Source: an uncultured Leucobacter sp.
Lineage (GTDB): Bacteria; Actinomycetota; Actinomycetes; Actinomycetales; Microbacteriaceae
Direction: 5' to 3'
DNA: 6,161 nucleotides
Assembly (NCBI GenBank): GCA_945952575.1
Contig: CAMFIY010000170.1
Coordinates: 1 to 6,161, forward strand
Position 1 is the stretch's first letter. The number at the start of each line of letters is the position of its first letter. The notes below the pieces were generated by a model. The model was not told the origin of the DNA. It was given only the letters and a program-made list of their open reading frames with translations, and searched no databases. Shown here piece after piece: positions 1-6,148 of this stretch. A program made the position numbers and the translations under genes.

Positions 1-50
1 TACGAGATTCATGAGCGTCTCGTGGGCTCGGAGATGTGTATAAGAGACAG
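1..50 (+). other. Illumina Nextera i7 adapter (sequencing artefact, not genomic)
   Basis: Seen directly: positions 1-8 (TACGAGAT) are the 3' end of the Illumina P7 primer, 9-16 (TCATGAGC) sit exactly where the i7 index belongs and match index N714 (read as GCTCATGA) from memory, and 17-50 match the 34-nt Nextera Read 2 transposase adapter without mismatch. Its last 19 bases, AGATGTGTATAAGAGACAG (32-50), are the Tn5 mosaic end. The order P7 tail, index, adapter is that of a finished library molecule, so this is untrimmed library sequence at a contig end, not a natural Tn5 relic. The organism's DNA starts at 51, and nothing upstream should be annotated as biology. Confidence 0.98.
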
Positions 51-725
51 CTCAGCGTCCTGGTCGGCGACCTTCAGGATCGAGCCGAGGCCGAGAGGGA
101 GCGCGGCGGCGCCGCCGAGGAGCAGACGCTGCTCGAGTTCTTCGTCCCGATCCTCAAGAGCTGGCTCACCGAGCAGTCGATCCTGATCGCCTCCGACGCG
201 ATCCAGGTGCACGGGGGCGCGGGCTTCATCGAGGAGACCGGCGCCGCGCAGCACTACCGCGATGCCCGGATCCTGACCATCTATGAAGGCACGACCGCGA
301 TCCAGGCCAACGACCTCATCGGTCGCAAGGTGCTTCGAGACGGCGGCGCGACCGCACGTCGGGTGCTCGCGCTGGTGGAGGCCGAACTGGAGAAACTGCG
401 CGGTGCGGATCACCCGGTCGCGCAGCGCGGCGCGGAGCGCCTCGAACGAGCGCTCGCCGCGGCGACGCGCGCAACCGATGCGGTGCTCGGCTTCTCCGGT
501 GCTCCGCGCGACGCGCACGCCGTCGGGGTTCCGTACGCGATGCTGCTCGGCCTGCTCACCGGTGGCTGGATGCACGCCGTCGTCACCAACGCGGTGCTGA
601 AGCACGAGGCGCTCGACGAGGACGATCAGCGGCGCCTGCTCGAGGCCGACTTCTTCGGCGCGCACCATCTCTCGCAGATCCACGCACTTGCCGAGACCGT
701 CGCGGCGGGTGAGATTGCGATCTGA
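51..725 (+). CDS. Acyl-CoA dehydrogenase, FadE5-like, C-terminal part only (5' truncated)
   Basis: The last 224 residues of a flavin-dependent acyl-CoA dehydrogenase, which introduces the alpha-beta double bond of acyl-CoA in beta-oxidation using FAD and passes electrons to electron-transfer flavoprotein. Visible: the C-terminal helical domain with PILKSWLTEQ (about residues 33-42 of the fragment), the FAD-contacting VHGGAGFIEETGAAQHYRDA (53-72), and IYEGTTAIQANDLIGRK (77-93). The Glu of YEG (codon 285-287) aligns with the catalytic base of medium-chain type enzymes. About 130 further residues follow, matching the extra C-terminal helical domain of large (about 600 aa) FadE5/AcdA-like members, so perhaps 370 N-terminal residues are missing. 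The truncation is a library cut: the reading frame runs open into the adapter. A GTG at 36 would add MYKRQ, which is adapter-encoded and must be discarded. TGA stop at 723-725; the next gene starts 98 bp downstream on the same strand. Substrate chain length cannot be read here. Confidence 0.93.
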   Translation, partial: LSVLVGDLQDRAEAERERGGAAEEQTLLEFFVPILKSWLTEQSILIASDAIQVHGGAGFIEETGAAQHYRDARILTIYEGTTAIQANDLIGRKVLRDGGATARRVLALVEAELEKLRGADHPVAQRGAERLERALAAATRATDAVLGFSGAPRDAHAVGVPYAMLLGLLTGGWMHAVVTNAVLKHEALDEDDQRRLLEADFFGAHHLSQIHALAETVAAGEIAI

Positions 726-783
726 GCGATCTGACAGAACAATGGGCAGAGGGGCCCGCTCGTGCGGAAGCCGGTGAGCCCCG

Positions 784-797
784 GCGCTCGTGAGCGC
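784..797 (+). repeat. Short inverted repeat between the two dehydrogenase genes
   Basis: GCGCTC (784-789) and GAGCGC (792-797) are perfect inverted copies separated by GT, extendable by a G-T and a C-G pair (782-783 with 798-799). It lies in the 98-bp gap between the two acyl-CoA dehydrogenase genes, 26 bp before the second start codon. There is no T-run after it, so a classic terminator is not supported. It could be a weak terminator, an operator half-site pair for a fatty-acid regulator, or chance in GC-rich DNA. No clear -10/-35 pair was found in the gap. Confidence 0.3.
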
Positions 798-823
798 TGA
801 GGAACCGTCGAAGGGATGCGCCG

Positions 824-1990
824 ATGCAACGCGATATCTATGACGAGGACCACGAGGCGTTCCGCGCCGTGGTCAAGGAGTTCATCCGCCGCTACGTCAC
901 ACCCGAGAAGCGGAAGCAGTGGGACGACGACGGGCAGGTCGATCGCGAGACGATGCTGGCCGCCGGCGAGCACGGGATCATCGGGCTCTCGGTGCCCGAG
1001 GAGTTCGGCGGCGCCGGGATGCTGATGGACTACCGCTTCCGCTCCGTCGTGAACGAGGAGCTGGTGCGTGCGGGTGCGGGATCCTCTCTCGCCGGTGCGG
1101 TCGGCATCCAGGATGATCTGGCCGTGCCCTACATCGCCCACTTCGGCACCGATGCGCAGCAGCAGAAATGGCTGCCGCGCATGGCGACCGGTGAGATCCT
1201 CGGGGCGCTCGCCATGACCGAGCCGGGAGCGGGCAGCGACCTGCGCGGAGTCGCGACCACCGCGAAGAAGGTGGACGGCGGCTACCGGGTCAACGGCGCG
1301 AAGACGTTCATCTCGAGCGGCAGGACGGCCGACATCATCGTCACCTTCGTGAAGACGGGGGAGGGCAATCGCCCCGACGCCTTCAGCCTGATCCTGCTCG
1401 AGGACGGCATGGAGGGCTTCGACCACAGCAAGACGCTGCACAAGATGGGGTTCCAGGGACACGACACCGCCGAGCTCAGCTTCGCCGACGTCTTCGTGCC
1501 GGAGGAGAACCTGATCGGCGGCGTGGAGGGCCAGGGCTTCGTCCAGCTGATGAAGAACCTCCCGCTCGAGCGCCTCTCCATCGGCGCGGTCGCTGCGGCG
1601 CTCAGCCAGGCCGCGCTCGAATGGACGCTCGACTACACCTCGACCCGTGACGCGTTCGGCCGGCCCATCGGCGACTTTCAGAACTCGCGCTTCCGGCTCG
1701 CCGACATGGCGACGACGGTCGACGTGATGTGGAGCTACGTGGATCGGGCCATGCGACTGTACGCCCAGGGGGAGCTGAGCGCCGACGAGGCCGCCAAGGT
1801 CAAGTTCTGGTGCACCGAGCGGGAGTGGGAGATCCTCGACATGGGCGTGCAGTTGCACGGCGGCTACGGATACATCACGGAGTACCCGATCGCCCGTGCC
1901 TTCCTGGACGCTCGCGTGCACCGCATCTACGGGGGAACGAACGAGGTCATGCGGGAGATCGTCGCTCGCGCAGTCACCGGACGCAAGTAG
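824..1990 (+). CDS. Acyl-CoA dehydrogenase, isovaleryl/long-chain catalytic type
   Basis: A complete 388-aa cytoplasmic flavoenzyme of normal family length, predicted to oxidise acyl-CoA to 2-enoyl-CoA with FAD and hand electrons to electron-transfer flavoprotein. Domains in order: N-terminal helices (about 5-118), middle beta domain with the signature MTEPGAGSDL (131-140) and FISSGRTAD (162-170), and the C-terminal helical domain with R275-DAFG, QLHGGYGY (343-350) and the final RIYGGTNEVMREI (367-379). The usual YEG catalytic Glu is Gly370 here. Instead Glu249 in LPLERLSIG (codon 1568-1570) occupies the place of the catalytic base of isovaleryl-CoA and long-chain acyl-CoA dehydrogenases, so the enzyme is probably active and of that type. 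Start ATG 824 is supported by AAGGGA at 811-816, 7 nt upstream; an ATG at 816 is in another frame. Branched-chain or long-chain substrates are both possible; the sequence does not settle it. Same strand as the FadE5-like gene, so a shared catabolic role is likely. Confidence 0.95.
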   Translation: MQRDIYDEDHEAFRAVVKEFIRRYVTPEKRKQWDDDGQVDRETMLAAGEHGIIGLSVPEEFGGAGMLMDYRFRSVVNEELVRAGAGSSLAGAVGIQDDLAVPYIAHFGTDAQQQKWLPRMATGEILGALAMTEPGAGSDLRGVATTAKKVDGGYRVNGAKTFISSGRTADIIVTFVKTGEGNRPDAFSLILLEDGMEGFDHSKTLHKMGFQGHDTAELSFADVFVPEENLIGGVEGQGFVQLMKNLPLERLSIGAVAAALSQAALEWTLDYTSTRDAFGRPIGDFQNSRFRLADMATTVDVMWSYVDRAMRLYAQGELSADEAAKVKFWCTEREWEILDMGVQLHGGYGYITEYPIARAFLDARVHRIYGGTNEVMREIVARAVTGRK

Positions 1991-2060
1991 CCGCGGGATC
2001 CACCCCGCCCAGCCCCGCCGTCGCTCGATCCGGCGATCGGCCGAGACACCGAGGGAGCAG

Positions 2061-2549
2061 ATGACTGACGAACGCGAGACCCTGAGCTGGGAAGGATTCG
2101 GCGAGGTCACCCGGGAACTCTCCCGGCAGATCGTCGCCGACGGCTTCGTGCCCGAGGTCGTCGTCGCGATCGCCCGGGGAGGGCTGCTGCCCGCCGGCGC
2201 GATCGCGTACGGGCTCGGCGTGAAGAACTGCGGGGCGATCAACGTGGAGTTCTACACCGGCATCGGCACCGTGCTGGAGGCGCCTGAGATCCTGCCTCCG
2301 GCGATGGATTTCGCCTACCTGGCCGGCCGCCGAGTGCTGCTGGTGGATGACGTCGCCGACACCGGTCTCACGTTGCAGCTGGCGGTGAAACTGCTGCAGG
2401 ATCAGGGCGCGGAGGTCCGCTCGGTCACGATCTACACCAAACCCGGGCGCGTCGCCTCGCCCGACTACTCCTGGAAGGAGACTCCACTCTGGATCGACTT
2501 CCCGTGGTCGTGGAAGGGGCCCGTCATCGAGGAGGACGCGGCCGACTGA
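2061..2549 (+). CDS. Type I phosphoribosyltransferase (hypoxanthine/xanthine PRTase-like)
   Basis: A 162-aa protein of the type I phosphoribosyltransferase fold, which uses PRPP to convert a free base, usually a purine, into its nucleotide in the cytoplasm. Visible: the first core strand and PPi loop VVVAIARGG (33-41), and the PRPP-binding signature VLLVDDVADTGLTL (92-105), whose two adjacent Asp residues and TG turn are the hallmark of the family. The C-terminal WIDFPW (144-149) resembles the aromatic hood segment of xanthine/hypoxanthine-type members of COG2236. Start chosen at ATG 2061: GAGGGAG lies at 2051-2057, and earlier in-frame starts would overlap the upstream dehydrogenase, which ends 70 bp before. 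The base specificity is not certain; nucleotide salvage is the default, but some PRTase-like proteins have regulatory roles. An MFS transporter follows after 31 bp, probably in the same transcript, so uptake of its substrate is conceivable but unproven. Confidence 0.9.
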   Translation: MTDERETLSWEGFGEVTRELSRQIVADGFVPEVVVAIARGGLLPAGAIAYGLGVKNCGAINVEFYTGIGTVLEAPEILPPAMDFAYLAGRRVLLVDDVADTGLTLQLAVKLLQDQGAEVRSVTIYTKPGRVASPDYSWKETPLWIDFPWSWKGPVIEEDAAD

Positions 2550-2568
2550 CGCCGGTCGCGCCCCGCGT

Positions 2569-2577
2569 AGGATGAGG
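2569..2577 (+). promoter_or_regulatory. Ribosome binding site deciding the MFS start
   Basis: AGGATGAGG contains AGGA (2569-2572) 8 nt before the GTG at 2581. The only other nearby in-frame start, ATG 2572, lies inside this purine block and has no Shine-Dalgarno sequence of its own (upstream bases are GCCCCGCGT). This favours GTG 2581 as the start of the transporter. Confidence 0.55.
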
Positions 2578-2580
2578 CTC

Positions 2581-3864
2581 GTGCCCGATACTCCGCAGCC
2601 TCCCGCTCTCGGGCGCCGCCGAATCCACCCGGCCTGGTGGATCGCCGCTGTCACGTTCCTCGCACTGTTCAGCGCGGCCGGCTTCCGCGCCGCGCCCGGT
2701 GCGCTCATGGTGCCGCTGCACGATGAGTTCGGCTGGTCCATGACCGCGATGTCGCTCGCCGTGAGCATCAACCTGGTGCTCTACGGCCTCGTCTCGCCGT
2801 TCGCCGCGGCGCTCATGGACCGCTTCGGCATGAGGGTCGTCATCTCGACCGCGCTGGCGCTCATCGCACTCGGCGCCGGCGGCAGCGTCCTCATGACGGC
2901 ATCCTGGCAGCTGCTGATCTTCTGGGGCGTGCTGATCGGCGGCGGCACCGGTGCCATGGCGCTCGTGCTGGCCGCGACCGTCTCGAACCGCTGGTTCGAG
3001 GCCCGCCGCGGTCTCGTGATGGGAGTGCTCACGGCGGGCTCGGCCACCGGCCAGCTGGCGCTCTTGCCCCCGGTGGCGGCGCTGGCCGAGAGCTCGGGAT
3101 GGCGAGTCGCCTCCCTGATCATCGCCGGCGCGGCGCTTCTCGCGATCCCGTTCGTGCTCTGGGTCATCCGCGACTATCCCGAGCAGCGCGGGGTGTTGCC
3201 GTTCGGTGCTCCGTCCGACTACATCGTGCCGCAGCGGGTGACCGGCGGTGCGATGCGTCGCGCACTCGAAGGGCTTGCCTTCGCCGCGAAGCGCTGGCCG
3301 TTCTGGGCGCTCGCCGGAGCCTTCGCCATCTGCGGCGCCACCACCAACGGCCTGGTCGGGATCCACTTCATCCCGTCCGCGCACGATCACGGGATGCCGC
3401 AGACGGTCGCCGCCGGTCTCCTGGCCGTCGTGGGCGTCTTCGACATCGTCGGCACCATCGCCTCCGGCTGGCTCACCGACAAATTCGATCCGCGCTGGCT
3501 CCTGGCCTGCTACTACGGTTTCCGCGGCGTCGGCCTCATGGTGCTGCCCTGGCTGCTCTCGGCATCGGTGCATCCCAGCATGATCGTGTTCATCGTGATC
3601 TACGGCCTCGACTGGGTCGCGACCGTGCCGCCGACGGCGCGGCTCTGTCGAGAACTCTTCGGAGAGCGGGGCACGATCGTGTTCGGATGGGTGTTCGCCT
3701 CGCACCAGCTGGGTGCGGCCGCGGCGGCACTGGGCGCAGGCGCGATCCGGGATCTGTTCGGCGACTACACGCTCGCCTGGTTCGGCGGGGCGGCCCTCTG
3801 CGGGATGGCGGTCGTGCTCTCGCTCGTGGTCAGAGGCCGGGCGCCCCGGCTGCAGCCCGCCTGA
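2581..3864 (+). CDS. Major facilitator superfamily transporter, 12 TM
   Basis: A 427-aa integral membrane protein of typical MFS length (430 aa if ATG 2572 is used). Hydrophobic segments alternate in the 6+6 MFS pattern, starting with WWIAAVTFLALFSAAGF (19-35) and separated by the central hydrophilic loop around 200-240 (RDYPEQRG to FAAKRWP). Motif A is visible in the loop between helices 2 and 3 as MDRFGMR (79-85), and repeated between helices 8 and 9 as GWLTDKFDPR (296-305). YGLDWVATVPPT (341-352) and GWVFASHQLGAA (369-380) recall the carboxylate-type secondary carriers of the MFS_1 family. It probably moves a small solute across the cytoplasmic membrane by proton coupling; the substrate cannot be told. 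GTG start supported by the AGGA at 2569. Lies 31 bp after the phosphoribosyltransferase gene and converges with the minus-strand group. Confidence 0.91.
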   Translation: MPDTPQPPALGRRRIHPAWWIAAVTFLALFSAAGFRAAPGALMVPLHDEFGWSMTAMSLAVSINLVLYGLVSPFAAALMDRFGMRVVISTALALIALGAGGSVLMTASWQLLIFWGVLIGGGTGAMALVLAATVSNRWFEARRGLVMGVLTAGSATGQLALLPPVAALAESSGWRVASLIIAGAALLAIPFVLWVIRDYPEQRGVLPFGAPSDYIVPQRVTGGAMRRALEGLAFAAKRWPFWALAGAFAICGATTNGLVGIHFIPSAHDHGMPQTVAAGLLAVVGVFDIVGTIASGWLTDKFDPRWLLACYYGFRGVGLMVLPWLLSASVHPSMIVFIVIYGLDWVATVPPTARLCRELFGERGTIVFGWVFASHQLGAAAAALGAGAIRDLFGDYTLAWFGGAALCGMAVVLSLVVRGRAPRLQPA

Positions 3865-3915
3865 TCCGGATCCTCGCGGCGTGGCCGAGAGCAGTCAGCG
3901 CGCGAGATCCGGATC
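3863..3915. terminator. Inverted repeat spanning both convergent stop codons (possible bidirectional terminator)
   Basis: GATCCGGATCCTCGCG (3863-3878) and CGCGAGATCCGGATC (3901-3915) pair over 15 bp with one bulged C at 3872 or 3873 and a loop of 22 bases. The left arm begins within the MFS stop codon; the right arm lies in the last codons (DPDLAR) of the opposing membrane-protein gene, whose stop is at 3895-3897. The position between convergent genes fits a shared terminator. Against it: no T-run on either side, a long loop, and the arms share the self-complementary ATCCGGAT, which would pair in any orientation. Confidence 0.4.
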
Positions 3916-5076
3916 GTGCTCGGCGTACGCTCCGACGATGCGTGTGAACACGATGAACCAGGCGAAGATCAGCCCCGCCGAGATGAATTCGACCCCGGTG
4001 AGGTTGTAGTAGCCGAGCGGGATCCAGAGCAGGATGGCGACGACGGTGCCGAGCAGGACCCCGATCGTGAGGGCGCGATATCCGTGCGGCAGGCCGGGCA
4101 GGCCGAACAGCGTGAAGATCGCGAGCAGGCCGAATGCGACCACCATGCCGCTCGCGGCGCCGACGTGCACGAAGCTGTTCACCGCATCGTGCACGAGACC
4201 GGCGATGCACATCATGATCCCGATCGCGATGAAGAGCCAGGCGGTGATCGCCGTGCGACGCGCGATGGTGCGATCGGGAGAGGCCGTGCGATCCGAGCGC
4301 TCGGCGGAGCGGAGTTCGAGCGGTGTGGCCGGGAGCCCCTCGGCCTCGCCCCGCGTGCGCAAGCCGCGCCCGACATCGTGCGCTGCGTAGTCGGCGATCG
4401 CGATGATCACGAGACCGGCGAGGATGAGCGATGAGTTGAACGCAGCCGCGCTCTCGCCCTGCTGGTTGCCGAGCTGCGAGAAATGGAGTTCCCACCAGCG
4501 GGCATCCGGCGAGCTCAGCATGCTGGCGAGCGTGCCGATGAAGAGCGTGGACGTGGCGAGCACGGCGATGCCCTCGGTCGTGACCCGGGATCCGAATCCG
4601 CTTGCGAAGTAGGTCAGCGCCGCGGATGCCGCGCCGGCCAGGGCTCCGCCGCCGAGCGGATCCACGGTCAGCCCGACGAAGGCCGCCTGGAAGAGGGCGG
4701 CCAGCGCCTCGATCCCGAGCGCCGACACGGCGGCCACTGCGGCCGTCAACGCGACGAGGTCGATGATCCGCTTGATCAGCGGGAGCTCTCGACGCCACTC
4801 CGCACCGCCGTCACGCGCCGTGCCGACGAACGAGACCAGGAAGGCGACGGCCGTCGTACCGGCAGTGAGCCAAGCCGCATGCGTGCCGATCGATCCCTGG
4901 CCGGAGAGCGGCGCCCGACCTCCCCAGCCCACCGCAGCGACTGCAACGGCGGTCACGGCGAAACCGAGCAGCGCAGCGATCGCCGCGCGCGACTCCGCGC
5001 GCTCGGAGAGGTTGCGCCGACCCGGTCGAAGGCTCGGTCCGTGAGGATCGACGGGCGGAGCGGCTTCGCGCGTCAC
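3895..5076 (-). CDS. Multi-pass membrane protein with DUF998-like C-terminal half
   Basis: A 393-aa integral membrane protein with about ten hydrophobic segments. The N-terminal 30 residues are hydrophilic; helices are seen near 32-52, 68-86, 104-122, 144-162, 168-188, 214-231, 276-296, 304-325, 335-352 and 363-384. A charged cytosolic-type loop (235-275, rich in R/E/S) separates two bundles. The motif HFSQLGNQQ (198-206) followed by AFNSSLILAGL (212-222) resembles the SELG...FNxxLIxxG pattern of DUF998 proteins, a family of unknown function; the assignment rests on memory of that pattern. The first 160 residues, with about four helices, are beyond a usual DUF998 domain of about 200 aa. Start GTG 5076 was chosen because it lies 4 bp after the deacylase stop with GGGATGA just upstream, and no ATG is available early in the frame; the open frame continues upstream only inside ybaK. 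Likely translationally coupled to ybaK. Function unknown; no transporter or enzyme motif recognised. Confidence 0.75.
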   Translation of the reverse strand: MTREAAPPVDPHGPSLRPGRRNLSERAESRAAIAALLGFAVTAVAVAAVGWGGRAPLSGQGSIGTHAAWLTAGTTAVAFLVSFVGTARDGGAEWRRELPLIKRIIDLVALTAAVAAVSALGIEALAALFQAAFVGLTVDPLGGGALAGAASAALTYFASGFGSRVTTEGIAVLATSTLFIGTLASMLSSPDARWWELHFSQLGNQQGESAAAFNSSLILAGLVIIAIADYAAHDVGRGLRTRGEAEGLPATPLELRSAERSDRTASPDRTIARRTAITAWLFIAIGIMMCIAGLVHDAVNSFVHVGAASGMVVAFGLLAIFTLFGLPGLPHGYRALTIGVLLGTVVAILLWIPLGYYNLTGVEFISAGLIFAWFIVFTRIVGAYAEHDPDLAR

Positions 5077-5080
5077 CGGA

Positions 5081-5587
5081 TCATCCCATGGCCGGAGCGG
5101 TTTCGTTCTCCCGCCACCCGGTCGATACGTCGACCCAGCCCTCAGCGCGGCTGAAGGGTGCGAGATCGTCGACCGAGATCTCCACGGCCGAGGCGGTGGT
5201 GCCTGCGGCCGGGTAGACCGTGTCGAAGCGCCGCAGCGATTCGTCGAGGAACACGCGCGTGCCGTCCGGGTTCGCGAAGGGGCACACGCCGCCGACGGGG
5301 TGACCGGTGAGGCGCTCGACGTCCTCGCGCTGCAGCATCCTCGGCTTGCCGCCGAAGCGGCGCTTGAACATCCCGCCGTTGACCTTGGCATCGCCCGCAG
5401 CGACCACGAGCACGGCGCGTTCCGGCGCCTCGGGATCGTAGAAGCCCAGCGTCTTCGCGATGCGCTCCGGTTCGGTGCCGACCTTCTGCGCGGCGAGCTC
5501 CACCGTCGCGCTCGACTCGGCGAACTCGAGGATCTCGCCCGTCCATCCCTGCTCGATCAAGTGTGCGCGGACCCGCGTCGTTCCCAT
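5081..5587 (-). CDS. YbaK/EbsC family aminoacyl-tRNA deacylase
   Basis: A 168-aa cytoplasmic protein of the YbaK/ProRS-INS fold. Family members hydrolyse mischarged tRNAs in trans, for example Cys-tRNA(Pro) by E. coli YbaK, so protecting translation fidelity. Visible: VELAAQKVG (29-37), IAKTLGF (43-49) with the conserved Lys45, the central strand and loop VVAAGDAKVN (61-70) with Lys68, and the GGVCPFANP signature (99-107) that shapes the substrate pocket, followed by VFLDESL (112-118). Length is normal for the stand-alone family. Start ATG 5587 is well placed behind GAGGGAA (5591-5597 on the complement, 3 nt spacing). It follows ogt by 48 bp and ends 4 bp before the membrane-protein start. 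Which misacylated tRNA it acts on cannot be told; YbaK, ProX-like and other COG2606 activities remain possible. Confidence 0.9.
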   Translation of the reverse strand: MGTTRVRAHLIEQGWTGEILEFAESSATVELAAQKVGTEPERIAKTLGFYDPEAPERAVLVVAAGDAKVNGGMFKRRFGGKPRMLQREDVERLTGHPVGGVCPFANPDGTRVFLDESLRRFDTVYPAAGTTASAVEISVDDLAPFSRAEGWVDVSTGWRENETAPAMG

Positions 5588-5602
5588 TGCTTCCCTCGTT
5601 CT

Positions 5603-5618
5603 GCGGCGCCGGCGCCGC
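5603..5618. repeat. 16-bp perfect palindrome between ogt and ybaK
   Basis: GCGGCGCCGGCGCCGC equals its own reverse complement over all 16 bases. It lies in the 48-bp gap, 17 bp after the ogt stop (minus strand) and 15 bp before the ybaK start. Being all G/C and with no loop, it could be an operator for a dimeric regulator, part of a weak terminator or attenuator after ogt, or a chance product of GC-rich DNA. No T-run follows on the minus strand. Confidence 0.35.
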
Positions 5619-5635
5619 TCAATGACGGTGTGATC

Positions 5636-6148
5636 TCAGAATAGACGCCCGACACTCGTCGGCTCGGGCTCCTCGAGCTCCAGCAGGGCGCGCTTGCGCT
5701 CGAGGCCTCCGGCGAAGCCGGTCAGCGATCCGTCCGCGCCGAGCACGCGGTGGCACGGGATGATGATGCTGATCGGATTGTGCCCGACCGCCTGACCGAC
5801 GCGCTGCGCCAGATTGCGGTTGCCCAGCTCCTGCGCGATCGTTCCGTAGGTGCTGGTCTCGCCGTACGGGATCCGCTTCAGGCGCTGCCAGACCTGCTCG
5901 GAGAGCGGATCGCCCTGCGTGCGCACCCGCACATCGAAGGTCTTCCGCGCACCGGCCAGGTACTCGCGCAGCTCTCGCGCCGCCTGGGCGAACACCGGAT
6001 CCTCCGGTCCCTCGACATGCACTCCGATGGCTTCCGCATCGGGCGGGTACCAATGGCCCTCGAAGTACACCCCCGTGATGGCGTCCTCGTCGGCGACGAG
6101 CAGCAGATCACCGATGCGCGTCTGTGCGTATGCGTGCCGGATCCCCAC
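5636..6148 (-). CDS. ogt: Methylated-DNA--[protein]-cysteine S-methyltransferase (O6-alkylguanine repair)
   Basis: A suicide repair protein that moves the alkyl group from O6-alkylguanine in DNA onto its own cysteine, preventing G-to-A mutations. Numbering from GTG 6148 (170 aa): N-terminal Ada-like ribonuclease-H-fold part with IGDLLLVAD (12-20) and GVYFEGHWYPP (26-36); then the DNA-binding part with IPYGETSTYGTIA (93-105), the AQRVGQAVGHNP stretch (114-125) holding the arginine finger Arg116 and the Asn hinge, and the active-site IIPCHRVLG (129-137) with acceptor Cys132 and His133. TGFAGGLERK (143-152) completes the site. All key residues are present. The start is uncertain: GTG 6148 gives the usual family N-terminus (VGIRHAY), while TTG 6160 or a start beyond the window edge is also possible. 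There is no helix-turn-helix Ada regulatory domain, so it is a stand-alone Ogt. First visible gene of the minus-strand group with ybaK and the membrane protein. Confidence 0.93.
   Translation of the reverse strand: MGIRHAYAQTRIGDLLLVADEDAITGVYFEGHWYPPDAEAIGVHVEGPEDPVFAQAARELREYLAGARKTFDVRVRTQGDPLSEQVWQRLKRIPYGETSTYGTIAQELGNRNLAQRVGQAVGHNPISIIIPCHRVLGADGSLTGFAGGLERKRALLELEEPEPTSVGRLF

Noticed and set aside
32..50. A natural Tn5/IS50-type transposon end
   Set aside because: The mosaic end is preceded by the synthetic Read 2 handle, an index and the P7 tail, which exist only in library molecules.
9..683. A 224-codon minus-strand frame ending in LIHISEPTRRS
   Set aside because: It is antisense to the dehydrogenase fragment and its end is translated adapter.
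1991..2060. Promoter or terminator in the gap before the phosphoribosyltransferase
   Set aside because: No convincing -10/-35 pair and no stable hairpin with a T-run were seen in these 70 bases; only the ribosome binding site is supportable.
626..2242. A 538-codon open frame on the minus strand across the second dehydrogenase
   Set aside because: It lies antisense to well-recognised genes, is rich in R, H, A and E with no known domain, and starts inside the phosphoribosyltransferase gene. Long antisense frames are common in high-GC DNA.
2944..2955. Palindrome GGCACCGGTGCC
   Set aside because: It lies within the MFS coding sequence over Gly-Thr-Gly-Ala codons in a glycine-rich helix; chance is the simplest explanation.
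2524..3705. A 393-codon minus-strand frame antisense to the MFS gene
   Set aside because: The product is a low-complexity H/R/E/G-rich sequence with no domain, while the plus-strand frame gives a clear 12-helix transporter.
4985..5002. Two GCGCGC blocks 6 bp apart
   Set aside because: They lie in coding sequence of the membrane protein, are simple alternating GC, and have no positional reason to be a signal.
5077..5391. N-terminal extension of the membrane protein to a start at 5391
   Set aside because: The added 105 residues lie wholly inside ybaK in another frame and are R/S/A-rich shadow sequence. GTG 5076 gives a natural coupled start.
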